A program made the position numbers and the translations under genes. The notes under the pieces are model-generated. The model was given only the letters and a program-made list of their open reading frames with translations, did not search any database and was not told the DNA's origin. A DNA stretch of 64,000 bases from Xylaria sp. FL1777 (Eukaryota > Ascomycota > Sordariomycetes > Xylariales > Xylariaceae): contig MU400610.1 of assembly GCA_022578965.1 (NCBI GenBank), positions 81,402 to 145,401 of the forward strand. The letters run 5' to 3'. This document shows, piece by piece, positions 12,601-24,125 of this stretch. Each line of letters opens with the position of its first letter. The stretch's first letter is position 1.

Positions 12601-13483
12601 ATAATAAATATTTAGTAATTTTTTTAATTTTTTAATTATAAAGTTTTTATAAGCTATTTTTATAAGCTTTTAAATTATAATTATTTTTAACGTTAAATAA
12701 ATTTTTTTTAACTTAAAGTTTTTAAGTAAAGCACTTTATACGCCTTAATAAATTTTTTAGAAATAATTTTCCGTTTATTTTTTAAAAGTTTTAGCAAACT
12801 TTTTTTAAAAGTAGTCCAATAGTTTATAAAAATATAAATAGTTAGTATAATAAAATACTAGCTTAATATTTAGCTTAATTTTAGTTATATAGCTAAAATT
12901 AATTTTTTAGCTTTATATTTTAAAATTAATTTAAGTGTTTATTTATTGTACGCTTATTAAAACGTTTTTAGCTAAGTTTTTATACGTAAAAATAACTAGC
13001 TTTAACTTTAAAAGCGTTATAAATAGTTGTTTGTTTTTTTAAAACATAATAAATTTAGCTAAATTATATAGTATATTTAATTCTATATTTAAGTTATATA
13101 AGTTGCCGTTTTACTTTTATACAGCAGTATAATTAATATATTACTTAGTATTTATATAGCAATATAATTAAAAAAATAGCAAAGTTGCCTGCTATTTTTT
13201 TTATTTTATTTTTAGTACTAATAAACAGGTTAAAAGTCTAGTTTTTATACATAAATAAATTAGATCTTTTTTTTTTCTTTTTTATACGTGCTTACTTTAG
13301 CTAATTAAAGAAAATAAACTAAACAATATATTTATATGTTAAAAAAAAAACAGGCGCAATATAAAAAACAAATCTTTTTTTAACAAGTTAAAATAAAAAT
13401 ATATTATATAACTTTGTTATTACTTTAGCTAATTTATAGTTCGTTGCAAATAAATTAAAAATGCAAATATAACTACTAATTAA

Positions 13484-13770
13484 TATTAAATAAGCTTTAT
13501 ATAATTATACGTTTAATATATATATATTAAAACAAAGTATAATAATCTTTATATTATAAGCTGTTTATATTTTATATGTTTAAAAAAAAAAAAGGTTCGT
13601 ATAAAGCAAAGGTTTTCCTTTATATATAAAAACTTTGCTAGCATATAAACTAAGCTAACACCAAGATTACTTTAGTTTATATAATAGCCCTCGCACAAAG
13701 TAATCTTTGTGCAAAACCTATTATACGTACTATATATAAAAGTTACAACTAATAACTAGTTATTTTAATA
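13484..13770 (-). repeat. Copia1 LTR, right (5' LTR on the coding strand)
   Basis: It is 287 bp and starts TATTAAATAAGC, where the other LTR still has TGTTAAATAAGC, showing a TG to TA loss. The sequence just outside its inner edge (minus strand TTAATTAGTAGTTATATTTG) is shared with copia2 and is the expected place of the primer-binding site. Confidence 0.92.
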
Positions 13771-13775
13771 ACTTA

Positions 13776-13831
13776 TAAATTAAAACTTTAAAAGCAAACC
13801 TGTTATATTAATATATAATAAATCTGTTATA
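13776..13831 (+). repeat. Gypsy 5' LTR, second part
   Basis: It resumes the LTR interrupted at 6395 and matches the reverse complement of about 26542-26600 (shared core GCAAACCTGTTATATTAATA). It ends CTGTTATA, the RIP-changed form of an ...ACA end. Confidence 0.75.
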
Positions 13832-13850
13832 TTTTAATAGCTCTTTAATT
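13832..13850 (+). other. Possible gypsy primer-binding site
   Basis: The LTR is followed by TTTTAATAGCTCTTTAATT. If TAATAGC is a mutated TGGTAGC, it lies where a tRNA 3' end would pair. The reading rests on position and on assumed G-to-A changes. No tRNA was matched. Confidence 0.3.
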
Positions 13851-14779
13851 AATAAAACCTAACATATAAAAACAAATATTAATATAAAAAGTTAAATAAT
13901 AAACAATTTATAAAATAAACTTTTAAAAGTATACTAAAAAAATATTTAAAAAACAAAAATGCTAAATAGCATTATATAAATAAACTTTACTTAATAATTA
14001 ATAAACTAAATTTAAGTTATACTACTAAAAACAAAAAGTCAAAAATTAAGTTTAAGGATTTTAAAGATCTTTAAAACTAATAATGTATTAAAACAATAAA
14101 CCTTAATACTTTTATTAGTTATCTTTATTAAAAAAAAAGCAATAATAAAAAAAAAAAAGTTAAACAGTAATAATAAAAAAAAGCTAACATTAATGCTAGC
14201 GTTATAAAGCAAACTAGTTGCTTTAACTTAAAAAGTAGCTTAAATACTAGCTATAATAATTAAAGCAGCAATAATAATAGCTATTATAATAATAAATTAA
14301 AGCTTTAAATAAATAATTATATTATAACTAATATTAATATTACTACTAGTAAACTTAATAATTACTTTTATTACTATTATATTTAAAGTAATAACTTAAA
14401 ATAAAAAACCTAACTTTTTACTATTACTACTGCTTTTATTATTAAGATTATTTATAATATTAAAAATGCTAAACATTAAAAGTTTTAAACTTATTGCTTT
14501 AAAGCTTTATAATAAATTTATAAATATAAAAGCCTTTTTAATTTATATTAAACTTTATTTAAAATAACATTTTATTACTATTATAAAAAAAGATTAAAAA
14601 GTAATAACTATTTTATAATTTTTGTTAAAAAAAGTACTAAAATAGTTTTAACTTATTTTAAAAAATTTATTAAAAGCTAATAAGTTAACTAACTTTAAGC
14701 TAAAAACAAAAAAAATTTTTAAAAACTATATTAAGTTTAAAAATTAAATAAAAGCACTATTTAAAAACATTTAAAAAGT

Positions 14780-15060
14780 AAAACATATAAAAAAAGTATT
14801 TTATTGCTTAAAACAAATAAAAGTAGCAGCAAATTACGCTATAAAATTTAAATAATTAGCAGCAATTTTAAAATTGCTTAAGCTTATATTATTTTATTTA
14901 TTTTATAGTAAACTTAAAACTTAAATTTAAAACAAACTATATAAAATAAATAAACTAGCAAAAATTAATACGTATATTAATATAGCTATTATAATTAATT
15001 AATAATTATTTAATTAATATTTTAAAACTAAAAGAACTAAAAAAAACAAAAAAAAAATAC
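14780..15060 (+). pseudogene. Gypsy gag relic
   Basis: In the frame starting at 14826 the conceptual product shows A-A-N-Y-A-I-K-F-K, then L-A-A-I-L-K-L, F-Y-x-K-L-K and, near the end, N-T-Y-I-N-I-A-I-x-I-N. This is the typical core of Ty3/gypsy Gag, in which (A)EYAxxF is followed by a hydrophobic FYxGLK block and a Y-I-x-x-A-I-x-I-D block. Stops fall where Gln codons are expected. No zinc knuckle was found downstream before the LINE1 insertion at 15591. Confidence 0.7.
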
Positions 15061-15575
15061 TTAAAAAAATATTAAACAAAAATTTAAATAAATTAATAAA
15101 GTTTAAAAATAACAACTTTAAAATATGTTTAAAGTTAAATGTTATAACTATAAAAAAAAAGAACACTTTTAAAAATAATGTTAATTTAAAAAAAAAAACA
15201 AAAAAAAAAGCTATAAAAAAGAAAAAATTTTTTAACTTAAAAAAAAAATATAAGTTATAAAAGTTTAAAATAACAAAAAACAACAAAGCAATTTAAAAAA
15301 TATGTTTTTAAAGCAAAAATATAAAGTTATTATTTTAAATTAAAACAAAAGTGTTATATTAAACAAATTTAAATGTTTTATTTATATAAGTTAAAATAAA
15401 TAAGCATACAAATATTATTTAAAAGCTTTATAATTATTAAAATAAATTATAAAAAAATATATTTGCTATATAAACAATTAAAATTATTTAATATATAACT
15501 TAAAAAAATAGTTTAATTAAAAATAGCAAATAATAAAAAATAATAAATTAATATAATTAGTAAATTTATAAAACT

Positions 15576-15590
15576 ATAAAAACTTTAAAC
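15576..15590. repeat. Target-site duplication of LINE1
   Basis: ATAAAAACTTTAAAC (15 bp) is repeated exactly at 20740-20754, right after the (TAA)n tail. The length is typical of LINE insertions. Confidence 0.85.
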
Positions 15591-15719
15591 AATAAACCTT
15601 TTTTGAATTCTTTACACTTAACTATAACTTTATAAGTTTAAGCTTAATCATTAAATAATTAAGATTGCTAGAATTAGCGTAGCAACTTTTATTTATTAAG
15701 TAAGTTGCACTTTATTTGC

Positions 15720-17090
15720 GGAGTGCAAATATAACAAAAAACGGAAAAATAGTGTTAAATAACTTATTTATTAAAAACGTAACTAATGTGCTATTAAGAC
15801 TTACTAGCAATATAACTATAATGCAGTAGCATTTTAATAGAAAACATAAAGCTAACAAATTTCCTAGTATATAAAAAATAGTTAATAGAATTGTAGAACT
15901 AGTATTATAGCTACTAATAGAAGAAAAAATAGCAAAAAAAATCTCTTTTTAAAAAAACGTAAAGAAAGCGCAAATAGTGCACATGTTAAAAAAGGCCTAA
16001 AAAAGCTAGCAAAACATAAAGCTTAACAATAAAAACAACCTTAATATATTTATAACTTGCTATAACTTAAATACTGCTATAAAAGCTAACTAAAAAAGTA
16101 TTAAAAATATTATTTAAAAGCTTTTTTAACAAACTTTATTAAACGTAAATATGCTAAAATTTTAAGCATAAGTTACGGCTTTATAGCTAGCCCGTAATAA
16201 TAAAGCAGTGCTATTTAAGCAAAACAAAAAAGTGCTAATTAAAGTTAAAAAATAAGCTAATAACCTTAAGAACAAAACACTAGCTAATATTATTAAAGCA
16301 GTAAATATAGCATTTATAAGCAGCAATATAATTGCTGCTAAAAAGCTATATAGCAAAAATATAATAATTACTTTTAAAAAAGTAGTGCTTTAAAAAGCTA
16401 AAAAAAGGAAGTAAATTATAAAGGCCTTTAAGAAAAAGTTAAAAGTACAACAAAAAAAAGCAGCACTAATAATAAAAAGTATTTTAGTAAAACAAATTAA
16501 AGCAATATACTTAAACGAAAATTTATTGCAGTTATTATGTAGTAAATATTTTAAAGTTACAAAATGCAAAAAAATGCTGTTTAAAAACGCAAAAGCTAGA
16601 TTTGCGTTAATATTATTATATATAAGCAGTGTTATAGTAGCTAAAACAATATGTAAAAACGGCTTTTTATGAAAAGCTTAGCTATTTAACTGCAAACTTT
16701 TTGCTATAAAGCTTAAAGTTATATAGTGCTTTAACTATTATAAATATAGTTATATAGCTAAATATTGTTATAAAGACTTAAAGTATAGCTATTGTTTAGC
16801 TTTAAAGTACTAAAGAAGTAAAAAAAGCTACTTAATAAAAACGCAAAAAGTAAAGCAAAAATGCATAAACTATAAAAAAGCGTACGTAGCATAAAATAAA
16901 GCTTGCTAAAAAAAGGTTAAACAAAGAAACAAGGCAAAAGTAGCATATATGTTGCAACTTAAAAGCTTTTAAAGTGCTAAAAAAGCAGCAATAACAAGCA
17001 AAAAAGTAAATAAAAGTAGTTTAAAAATGCTAATAGCATTAGCATTTATAAAGCTAAATAAAGAAAAGTTACTAGCAAAAAAACAGCAAA
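15720..17090 (+). pseudogene. LINE1 ORF1 (Gag-like) region
   Basis: This is the space upstream of the endonuclease where Tad elements carry ORF1, a nucleic-acid-binding protein. I did not find a readable zinc-knuckle array, so the call rests on position and length. The small minus-strand open frame at 16162-16356 is antisense to this region and recurs in LINE2. I treat it as a shadow. Confidence 0.45.
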
Positions 17091-17094
17091 CTAG

Positions 17095-20000
17095 CAATAT
17101 AAGCAAAAATTTATTTTTATTAACTTAATAATACATAATATTGCTTTTTAAAATATTATAAGATTTAAAAGCAACGTAGCATATATGTTGTAAAATAATA
17201 GCTTTAATTATATAGCAGTTTAAAAGCTAGTAATTAATAAACATAGCAATATATATTGCTTTAGTAATAGCAGCTATTAAGTTGTTTAATTAAAAAGTAA
17301 AGCTATATTATATATAAATAAAAAGATTGCAATAAAAACGCTAATAAAAAACGCTAATAAAAACTAGGCAAAAGTTATAATAAGTAGTAATAATTTAGCA
17401 GTATTTTTATGGTTAATATATTTGCTAAATTAAAAAAAAACAATTTAGCGTAATTTAATTTAAGAAATATATAAAGCAAGCAAACTAAAAAAACGCTATA
17501 TATTTATAAATAACTTTAACTTTTATTACTTATTATAAAACTTAAAAGGCAAAAAGAGCTAAAAAGCAAATAAACTGCTTAAGTTTATTGTATAATAAGA
17601 TTTTATACTAGCTACTCTTTAAAAAAAAGTAACTAAAACAAAGCATAAATAAAAAAGCTTAATAATAAACCTAGTATAAATATTTAGCAATTTAGCTATT
17701 ATTTATTAGAAGGACTTAAAGTAGCTAAGTTTTAATTATAAAGCGCTAAAAGTTATAATTAACCTAGGGGTAGTTTTGCAGAAATACTTAAAAAAAGCAA
17801 AAAAATAAAACTAGCTTAAATTAAACAAAAATAAAGCAACTATAAAAGCAAAAGCTATTATTATAAAAATATATATGTTGTATATATTTAGCAAGCTAAA
17901 TAATGCTTTTAACCTTTTAATTTAGCAACTAGTAAAAATAGCAAATAAAACAACGCTTAAAAAAACTATAAAAAAGAAATACTAAGTATTACTTTAGTAG
18001 TTCTTAAAAGTAGTTAAAACAAAGAAAAAAGCAAAACAGGCGTACTATAAGTTTTAAAGCAAAAGAACTAAAGTAATATAGCAGGCCTTTAAAAAAAAGG
18101 AAAAGGCCTTTAGTAATAAAGTAAAAAAGGCATAAAAACGCAGCTAAAAATAAGCACTTGCAAAAGCATTTAAAAATTTTAAGTTATTATAAAGCTTAGC
18201 TAAATAAGCAAAGTTTGCTTATAAGCCGGCCTTAAGGGTTATTGTAATTTTACTGCTAAAACAAACAAAAAATAAGCTGTTTTTTGCTAATACTTTTAAA
18301 AAAAAAACAGCTTTACTAGCAGAACGCTTTTTTTTTGTACTACTAGTAAACCTATTTAATATATTTAAAAAAGACCTAACTTATAATAGCTACTAAAAGT
18401 TTATAGTTAACGTTAATACAAGGAAAAAAGACATAATATTATTAATATAGAAATTAGCGCTATAAAAAGTGCTAAAAAATAACTTATTACTTAATGGCTT
18501 TTTTAAAGCTTATAGACTTGCTTTAGTAAAAAAAATAGCAATATTATGTATTGCTAGCTTTTTATTAAAGTACTACTTAGTGCGATTTAAGTAAGCAAAG
18601 GTAATAGTTATACTTAAACTTAAGAAGTTAGAAAAGTTTAAAAAAATAGCTAAGGGGTAACGCTTTATTGCGTTTATTTGCATAGTAGAAAAAGTGCTAG
18701 AGAAAAAGCTATGTTGCTGCATAGCAAAAGTAGCTAAGTAAAAAGGTTTTCTGCTAAACAATTAAATAAGTAATAAACAGAACAAATTAATAAACGTAGC
18801 TATTAAACTAGTATTAAAAACAGCAAAAAAAGCAATTAATAAAAAAGATATAGCGTTTTTGCTGCAGCTAAATATTATAGGAGCTTTTAATACTATTAAT
18901 AAAGAAAAAATAATATATATTTTGCAATAAAAGGGCTTTTTTCTTTAAATGGTTATATAGGTGAACTTCTTTATATTAAACCGTACAGTGCGTTTTTGCT
19001 TTAATAAAGCAGTGTTTTAGCTAATAGCGCTAAAAGCTAAAGTTTTTTAAAGGTTTTTGCTTTTATTTCTTTTTTTCCTTTTATATATTTTAACATTTTA
19101 TAACAACTTTGCTATGTATTAAAAGCTAGTAATAGTTAGCTTTGCTAATAATATTAACTTTATTATAGCAGACCTAAATATAAAGCAGAATTGCAAGGCT
19201 TTAAAAGCAGCGTAAAAAACGTATAAAAGCTAAGCAAAACAACATAAAATAAAGTTTGCACTACAAAAAAGCAAATTAATGCACTTTTTTAGTAATAAAA
19301 TAACGCTTACGCAAATAATATACCTTTTTAACGTAATAGTATACCTAAAAAATAACGCAAAGTTTTTAAAGGTATGGTTTAATAAAAACATAAAATAAAA
19401 GAAACATTTAACAGAGCTTAAAAAAAAACTAAGCATTTAGTTATACGTAGTAACTAAGCTGCAAAACTTTATATAAAGTAGTAGCGTAGCAAAAGCAAGG
19501 CAAATATACGTTATAATAATACAAAGTATTTTAGCTTATAATGTAACAACTTAGCACAAGAACTTTAAAGAAAACAAAGCAAAAAGCATTGCTAACTTGC
19601 TAGTAGTAATTTAAAACAGGTGCTTTAAACATATAGCTAAAGCTTTTAAAGCAACTAAAACAAAGCACTTAAAAACTAAAATAAGGATTTTTTTTATTAA
19701 CCTATATTTTAGCAGTAAGGCAGTAGCTTGCAAGCATTGCATAAAAAGCTTAGTAATTAGAAAATTAATTTAAAAGGCAACAAAAAAAATCGAAACCTTT
19801 ATTTAAAACGTAAAGGCTTAAAGAGCTAAGAATTAAACGAAAAGCAAGCTTATAAGCAACAGCAAAAGTATAGCTAAAAAAGATCTAATGTTAGCTTTAA
19901 ACTTTTAGCAAAAAAAGTAGTTAAAAAAAAAAAAACCTAAGATTGCATTAGAAAAAAAATAAATAAGCAAATAAAGCTAAACTAAAACAAGCAGTAGTTA

Positions 20001-20580
20001 TTTAATAATAGCTAAGCAAAAGCTTAGCAAAAATAAAGCTTTTAAGAAGTATAGCAGATTACTAAAGCATAAAGCAGCTATAGTAATATAAATATGCACT
20101 AGAAAAATAAAGCTAAAGGCGTTCTTATATAAAAAAAAGGTTTTAAGTTTTTTTATGCCTTTTTGTAAATGCGCAAAAAGAAAAAAAACCTTTTAGTATA
20201 TAGTTTTACGTTATAACTTGCTAAAAAACAAGAAAAAGCAGCTATAAAAAAGCTTTACAGCTAAGTTGCTATAAACTAACAAAGATTTATAATTAGCTAT
20301 AAAAAAGCTTAAGGCTGCAGATAATATTGCAAAGTAGCTACTTGTTACTAATAAAATAGCAATATATAATAAAGCAGTTAAAATAAAAGAAGATAAAGAA
20401 AAAAAAAAAAAGCAGGAAATAAGGAAAAAACTAGCAAAAAAAGCAAAAGCGCTTCTTTAGAGGTCTTAAAGGACAAAAAGGAAGCTTTTATGCGCTTTCT
20501 AAAAAGGCAAGAGGTTTAAAAGCTTCAAAAAGAGTTTTTTTGCTTTTTAACCATTATTTTCTGTTTAGCAAGCTAGTTAG
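17095..20580 (+). pseudogene. LINE1 ORF2: endonuclease, reverse transcriptase, C-terminal cysteine motif
   Basis: One frame (codons beginning at 17101, 17104 and so on) can be followed through the whole region. Upstream is a S-K-A-I-L-Y-I block typical of the endonuclease. At 17509-17538 the endonuclease core appears as N-N-F-N-F-Y-Y-L-L-stop, a mutated G-D-F-N-x-H-H-P-x-W. A K-L-A-L-W-K block lies near 18450. RT motif A is L-N-I-I-G-A-F-N-T at 18868-18894 and the catalytic box is F-A-N-N at 19141-19152 (family xADD). Further on come F-K-A-T and, at 20164-20172, C-K-C followed by a degraded H/C pair, matching the C-terminal cysteine motif of Tad proteins. Every defect seen is a stop or missense of transition type. 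Frameshifts are absent over about 2.7 kb. An RNase H domain was not identified. Confidence 0.88.
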
Positions 20581-20720
20581 TAAAAACTAGTTGTTATAGG
20601 GTAAAGAAACTTCGAAGTAGCAGCGTTAACATTGTTGCATAAGGTTTTTATTTGGCTTTTTGTACGGTTTTACTTATGGGTACACAGGTAGAAAAACTGC
20701 GCTGCAAAGCAGCACAGCAG

Positions 20721-20741
20721 GTTATTAATAATAATAATAAT
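20721..20741 (+). repeat. LINE1 3' (TAA)n tail
   Basis: GTTATTAATAATAATAATAA ends the element just before the target-site duplication. LINE2 has the same tail at about 39654-39674. Tad and related LINEs often end in such a short repeat, which takes part in priming. Confidence 0.8.
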
Positions 20742-20754
20742 AAAAACTTTAAAC

Positions 20755-21084
20755 TATTAAAGCTTAAAATATAGCTTAAAAAAAAGTTATGTTTAAAAAA
20801 ATAAAACTATAACTATAAATAATATAATTATTAAACTAATTATAAACTACTAAAACATTTAATTGCTAAATAAACTTAAAAAAATAAAACTTATAAAACT
20901 TTAAAATAAAAACAAATAAAATTAAAAGCTATAAAAAATACTACAAAAAAAGAACTAATAAAAATAAACAAAATATTTTTATAACTTAAAGTGCTTTAAA
21001 TATAATAAAACAAAAAAGCATTAATAATTAACATAAAAACTAATATATTTTAAAAACTAAAGCTAGCAATTTAACTAATTATTA
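20755..21084 (+). other. Gypsy internal fragment between LINE1 and A2
   Basis: This is the gypsy body between two insertions. It is A-rich on the + strand like the rest of the element. No protease or other motif could be read. Confidence 0.55.
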
Positions 21085-21099
21085 AAAGTTATTATTATA
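21085..21099. repeat. Target-site duplication of element A2
   Basis: AAAGTTATTATTATA (15 bp) is repeated exactly at 23294-23308. Confidence 0.85.
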
Positions 21100-23293
21100 T
21101 ATTGTATTACTTAAGCTAACGGCTTATTAGCTATACTAGTTTTTATTTTTTATATATATAAGTAAAAATTGTGCTTATAGGTTAAAAGCAAGCTATAAAC
21201 AGCTTACTTTTTTTTTAGTAGCTAAGTAAAAACATTTTATATTTATTTTTAGGTTGCACTAGTTTTGCTATAATTTTATTAAGTACTTTGCTTTTTACTT
21301 TTTTGCTTTTAGATTATTTGCTTATTTGTATTATGCTATTAATTAAGTATATATACTTTTACGTAGTTATTTTATAGTTTTTTTTTCTTTGTATTTTTTT
21401 TGCTTTGTAGTTTGCTTGCTTTAGTATAGCTGCTTGCTTTGTGCTACTTATAGCAGTTTTTTTAGTTTTAGCATTTATTTAGCTAAGTATGCTGCTTTTT
21501 TTTTTTAGTTTCTTTTTAAACTTTTTTTTATTATATTGCTAATATATTATAGTTTGCTTGCTTTAGTATTACTGCTAGCTTTTTATTACATTAGTTTTTT
21601 TATAATTAAGTTATAACTAAGTTATAAACAAAGTTAATTATTTATTATTTTTTAGTTTGCTTTTTGTATATTTATTTTTTAAGCTATTTTTGTGCTTTTT
21701 GTAGTAAGCTTACTAAATAAGCATAGCTTATAAATAGCTTATATATTAAGCAGTATAAAATAGCAATAAATAATAAATTATTTTACTTAGCTACTTATAT
21801 TAATTTTTTTTTTTTTTAATTATTAACTTTACTACTTTTATTATTATTATTATTATATGTTTAGCTTACGTTTGCTTTAATATATTAAAATGCTTAGTTT
21901 ATAATATAATTAGTTATTAATACGTTATAATTATATAAAAATCTACTTTATTATAACTGCTATACTTTTTGCAGTATATATTTATAATTAGCTTAACTTA
22001 AGTATATATATTAATTAATATTAAGCTTACATATTTAAAGTTATAAATTATTTTGCTATAGTTTTTATTAATTATTTAATTTATAGTACTAAATAAAGTA
22101 GCTAATAGCTTGCTATTGTATAGTTTAAGCTTTTATAATTGCTTGTTGTTATGCTTTTTTGCTATAATGCTAATTTTTAAAATAAAAGTAAATATTTTAG
22201 TGCTTTATGCTAAAATATTATTAATAGCCTTAAAATTTATATTTATTAAGCATACTAAAATGCTTAAGTTATATTGCTATTATATTGCTTATATTACAGT
22301 AGTATATTATGTACTTTTTATTGCTGTTTTTTTTATGCTAATTATATAAAAACATTAATAATTTTTGCGTTTGTAATATTATTAGCAAGTTTGCTAAGTG
22401 TTTACAATATAAAAAAAGCAAAGTAAGCATTAAAAGTAACAATTATAGTTCTATAAGTACTTTTAACTATATTAATGTTTGCATGTTTTTAAGCTTTACT
22501 TTATGTTTATTTTAACTATTAAAATTCTTTTAATTTTAAATACTGCTAATAATTCTTTAGCTTAAAAAAATTAATAAAGAACTTTAATCATTTATTAAAG
22601 TTTATATAGCTATACGCTATTTTTATACTAATAAAAATATTTAAGCTGCATTTATAGCTAGTATACAACTTTAAGTTATAATTAAAGAAGCAAAAAAAGC
22701 TACAGTAAGTAAAAAAGCTAAAAGTTTTATATAAATAAGCTAGTTAAAAGGTATTTATATAACCCTTAAAAGTTAATATTATTATATATTTAGTAGCTAA
22801 AAGTTTTAATAAAATTTTAGTATTTAATACTTAATAAAGTTATTTAATTGCTTTGCTTTTTTATAATATATGCTTTTTAACTTTTATAATTTTATGTTTA
22901 TAATTTTATATTGCTATTTCTAGTATTTTATTGTGTTATGCTTTACTTTAAAGTTTATAAATGTAAGCTTATAATAAGTAGCCCTTTTAAAACTATAAAT
23001 AATAAATAGCTTTATAATAGCTGCTTTAGCTTTTACTTTATAGTTATAATAAACTTTTTTCGGCTTAAAAAAAAGCTAGTATTAATGTTTAGCTGTTTTT
23101 GCTCTATATTTAAAGGCCTTTATTTTTATGTTTTTGCAGCTGCTTATAACTTAATTAGTTCTTTAGCTACGTTATAATAGCTAAGCCTTTTTGTATTTAA
23201 AACTTATTTAGCTATTCTACGTGCTTTTTTTAGGTCGTGCAATAACTAGTAGCTTAGTTAAAAATTTGTTTGCTTTTTTAGTATACTGCAAGT
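21100..23293 (-). mobile_element. Element A2, second complete 2194-bp copy
   Basis: It is colinear with A1 along its full length and has exactly the same size and ends. It sits in the gypsy relic with an exact 15-bp duplication of gypsy sequence. The plus-strand open frame at 22110-22349 overlaps the one in A1 (2091-2294) and encodes a similar hydrophobic peptide. This may be a real remnant or just antisense of an A-rich coding strand. Strand is given as minus only because that strand is purine- and lysine-codon-rich, as in the other elements. The family is discussed under A1. Confidence 0.78.
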
Positions 23294-23308
23294 AAAGTTA
23301 TTATTATA

Positions 23309-24109
23309 ATAAAACTATAATAAAAAACAATAATAATATTTTATGCTTAAAAAATCTAAAACATAACGAAGTATTATAAAATTATTATATAGTATATTAT
23401 TGCTATTAATATTTATTTAATAAACTAAAAAATAATTAGTTTTTTAAACAAATTATAAAAATAAAAATATAAAACCTTTATAAATTAAAATAGTTAATTA
23501 TAACTATAGTTTATTATAAAAATTTATAAAAATTTATAATATTTAAAAAGAATTTTAATTGCATTTATAATATTATTTTAAAAAAATATAAAAATAACTG
23601 CTATAAATATTATTAGCTAATTAAAGCATTATTATATTAAAAAATAGTTATTAAAAGCAAAAAAGCTTAAAAACTATAATTTAAAGCTTGCTTAAAAGCA
23701 AAAATAAAACAAAGTACAATAATATTTAAAGTACTAAATAAAACAAGCATTTAAACATTTTACAAAAAAAAATCAAAAAACAAAATAAGCACTTATTAAA
23801 AAAGCAACAAATAGCTAAAAAAACTAAAGCTTTATATAAAGTTTAATATAATAACTAAAAAAATTAATTTAAAGTTAAACTTATATATTAAAAAAAAAAA
23901 TATAACATTTTAATTAATTTAAAAGCATAAGCTAATATAATTTTACTTAAAATAGCAAAACAAAATAAAATTTTTTAAAAATATAAGCAAAAATCTTAAA
24001 AAATTAAAAGATTTAATAAAAGTATTTTTAGCTATAATAACAATTATATACTTAAAAAAACTAAACCTTTTAATATATTTATATAAAAATATAAAAAGCA
24101 AATTATATT
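23309..24109 (+). other. Gypsy internal fragment between A2 and A3
   Basis: About 800 bp lie between the A2 and A3 insertions. Position predicts the end of gag, protease or a spacer before RT. I tried the + frames and could read neither a protease D-T/S-G motif nor an integrase zinc finger. Stops are frequent. Confidence 0.5.
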
Positions 24110-24125
24110 AAATATTACTAATATA
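24110..24125. repeat. Target-site duplication of element A3
   Basis: AAATATTACTAATATA (16 bp) is repeated exactly at 24710-24725. Confidence 0.85.

Larger units (their letters stand above)
6396..13770 (-). mobile_element. Copia1, complete Ty1/copia retrotransposon, RIP-mutated
   Basis: Length is 7375 bp, with 287-bp LTRs at both ends and a 5-bp ACTTA duplication. It sits inside a gypsy LTR. The polypurine tract lies next to the left LTR, so the coding strand is minus. Sequence runs antiparallel to copia2 at 31660-39012, which shows the Ty1/copia reverse transcriptase. The equivalent catalytic site here reads F-T-N-N on the minus strand at 8525-8536, where G-to-A changes have replaced the aspartates. 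Stops are dense throughout, so the copy is dead. gag, protease and integrase are assumed from the family order and were not read individually. Confidence 0.9.
15591..20739 (+). mobile_element. LINE1, Tad-like non-LTR retrotransposon, full length
   Basis: About 5.15 kb, inserted in the gypsy relic. The common 5' end ACCTTTTTTGAATT starts at 15596 and the 3' end is a TTATTAATAATAATAATAA tail. The second copy (27171-39674) has the same ends and, without its copia insertion, almost the same length, so both are full length. ORF2 motifs are read on the + strand in one frame (see 17095-20580). The 15-bp duplication at the ends is intact. LINE1 keeps more G and C than LINE2 (for example TGG where LINE2 has TAG), so it has been mutated less. 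Confidence 0.92.

Noticed and set aside
15014..15286. Minus-strand ORF of 90 codons, almost only F, L, I and V
   Set aside because: It is antisense to an A-run-rich part of the gypsy body. Composition alone gives such a frame.
16162..16356. Minus-strand ORF of 64 codons, with a counterpart at 27738-27932
   Set aside because: Both lie antisense to the ORF1 region of LINE1 and LINE2. They are conserved only because the LINE copies are.
18573..18761. Minus-strand ORF of 62 codons
   Set aside because: It is the shadow of LINE1 ORF2, whose + frame carries recognisable RT sequence here.
19230..19436. Minus-strand ORF of 68 codons, with a counterpart at 30805-31011
   Set aside because: It is antisense to the LINE reverse transcriptase just after the catalytic box. 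The sense frame explains the sequence.
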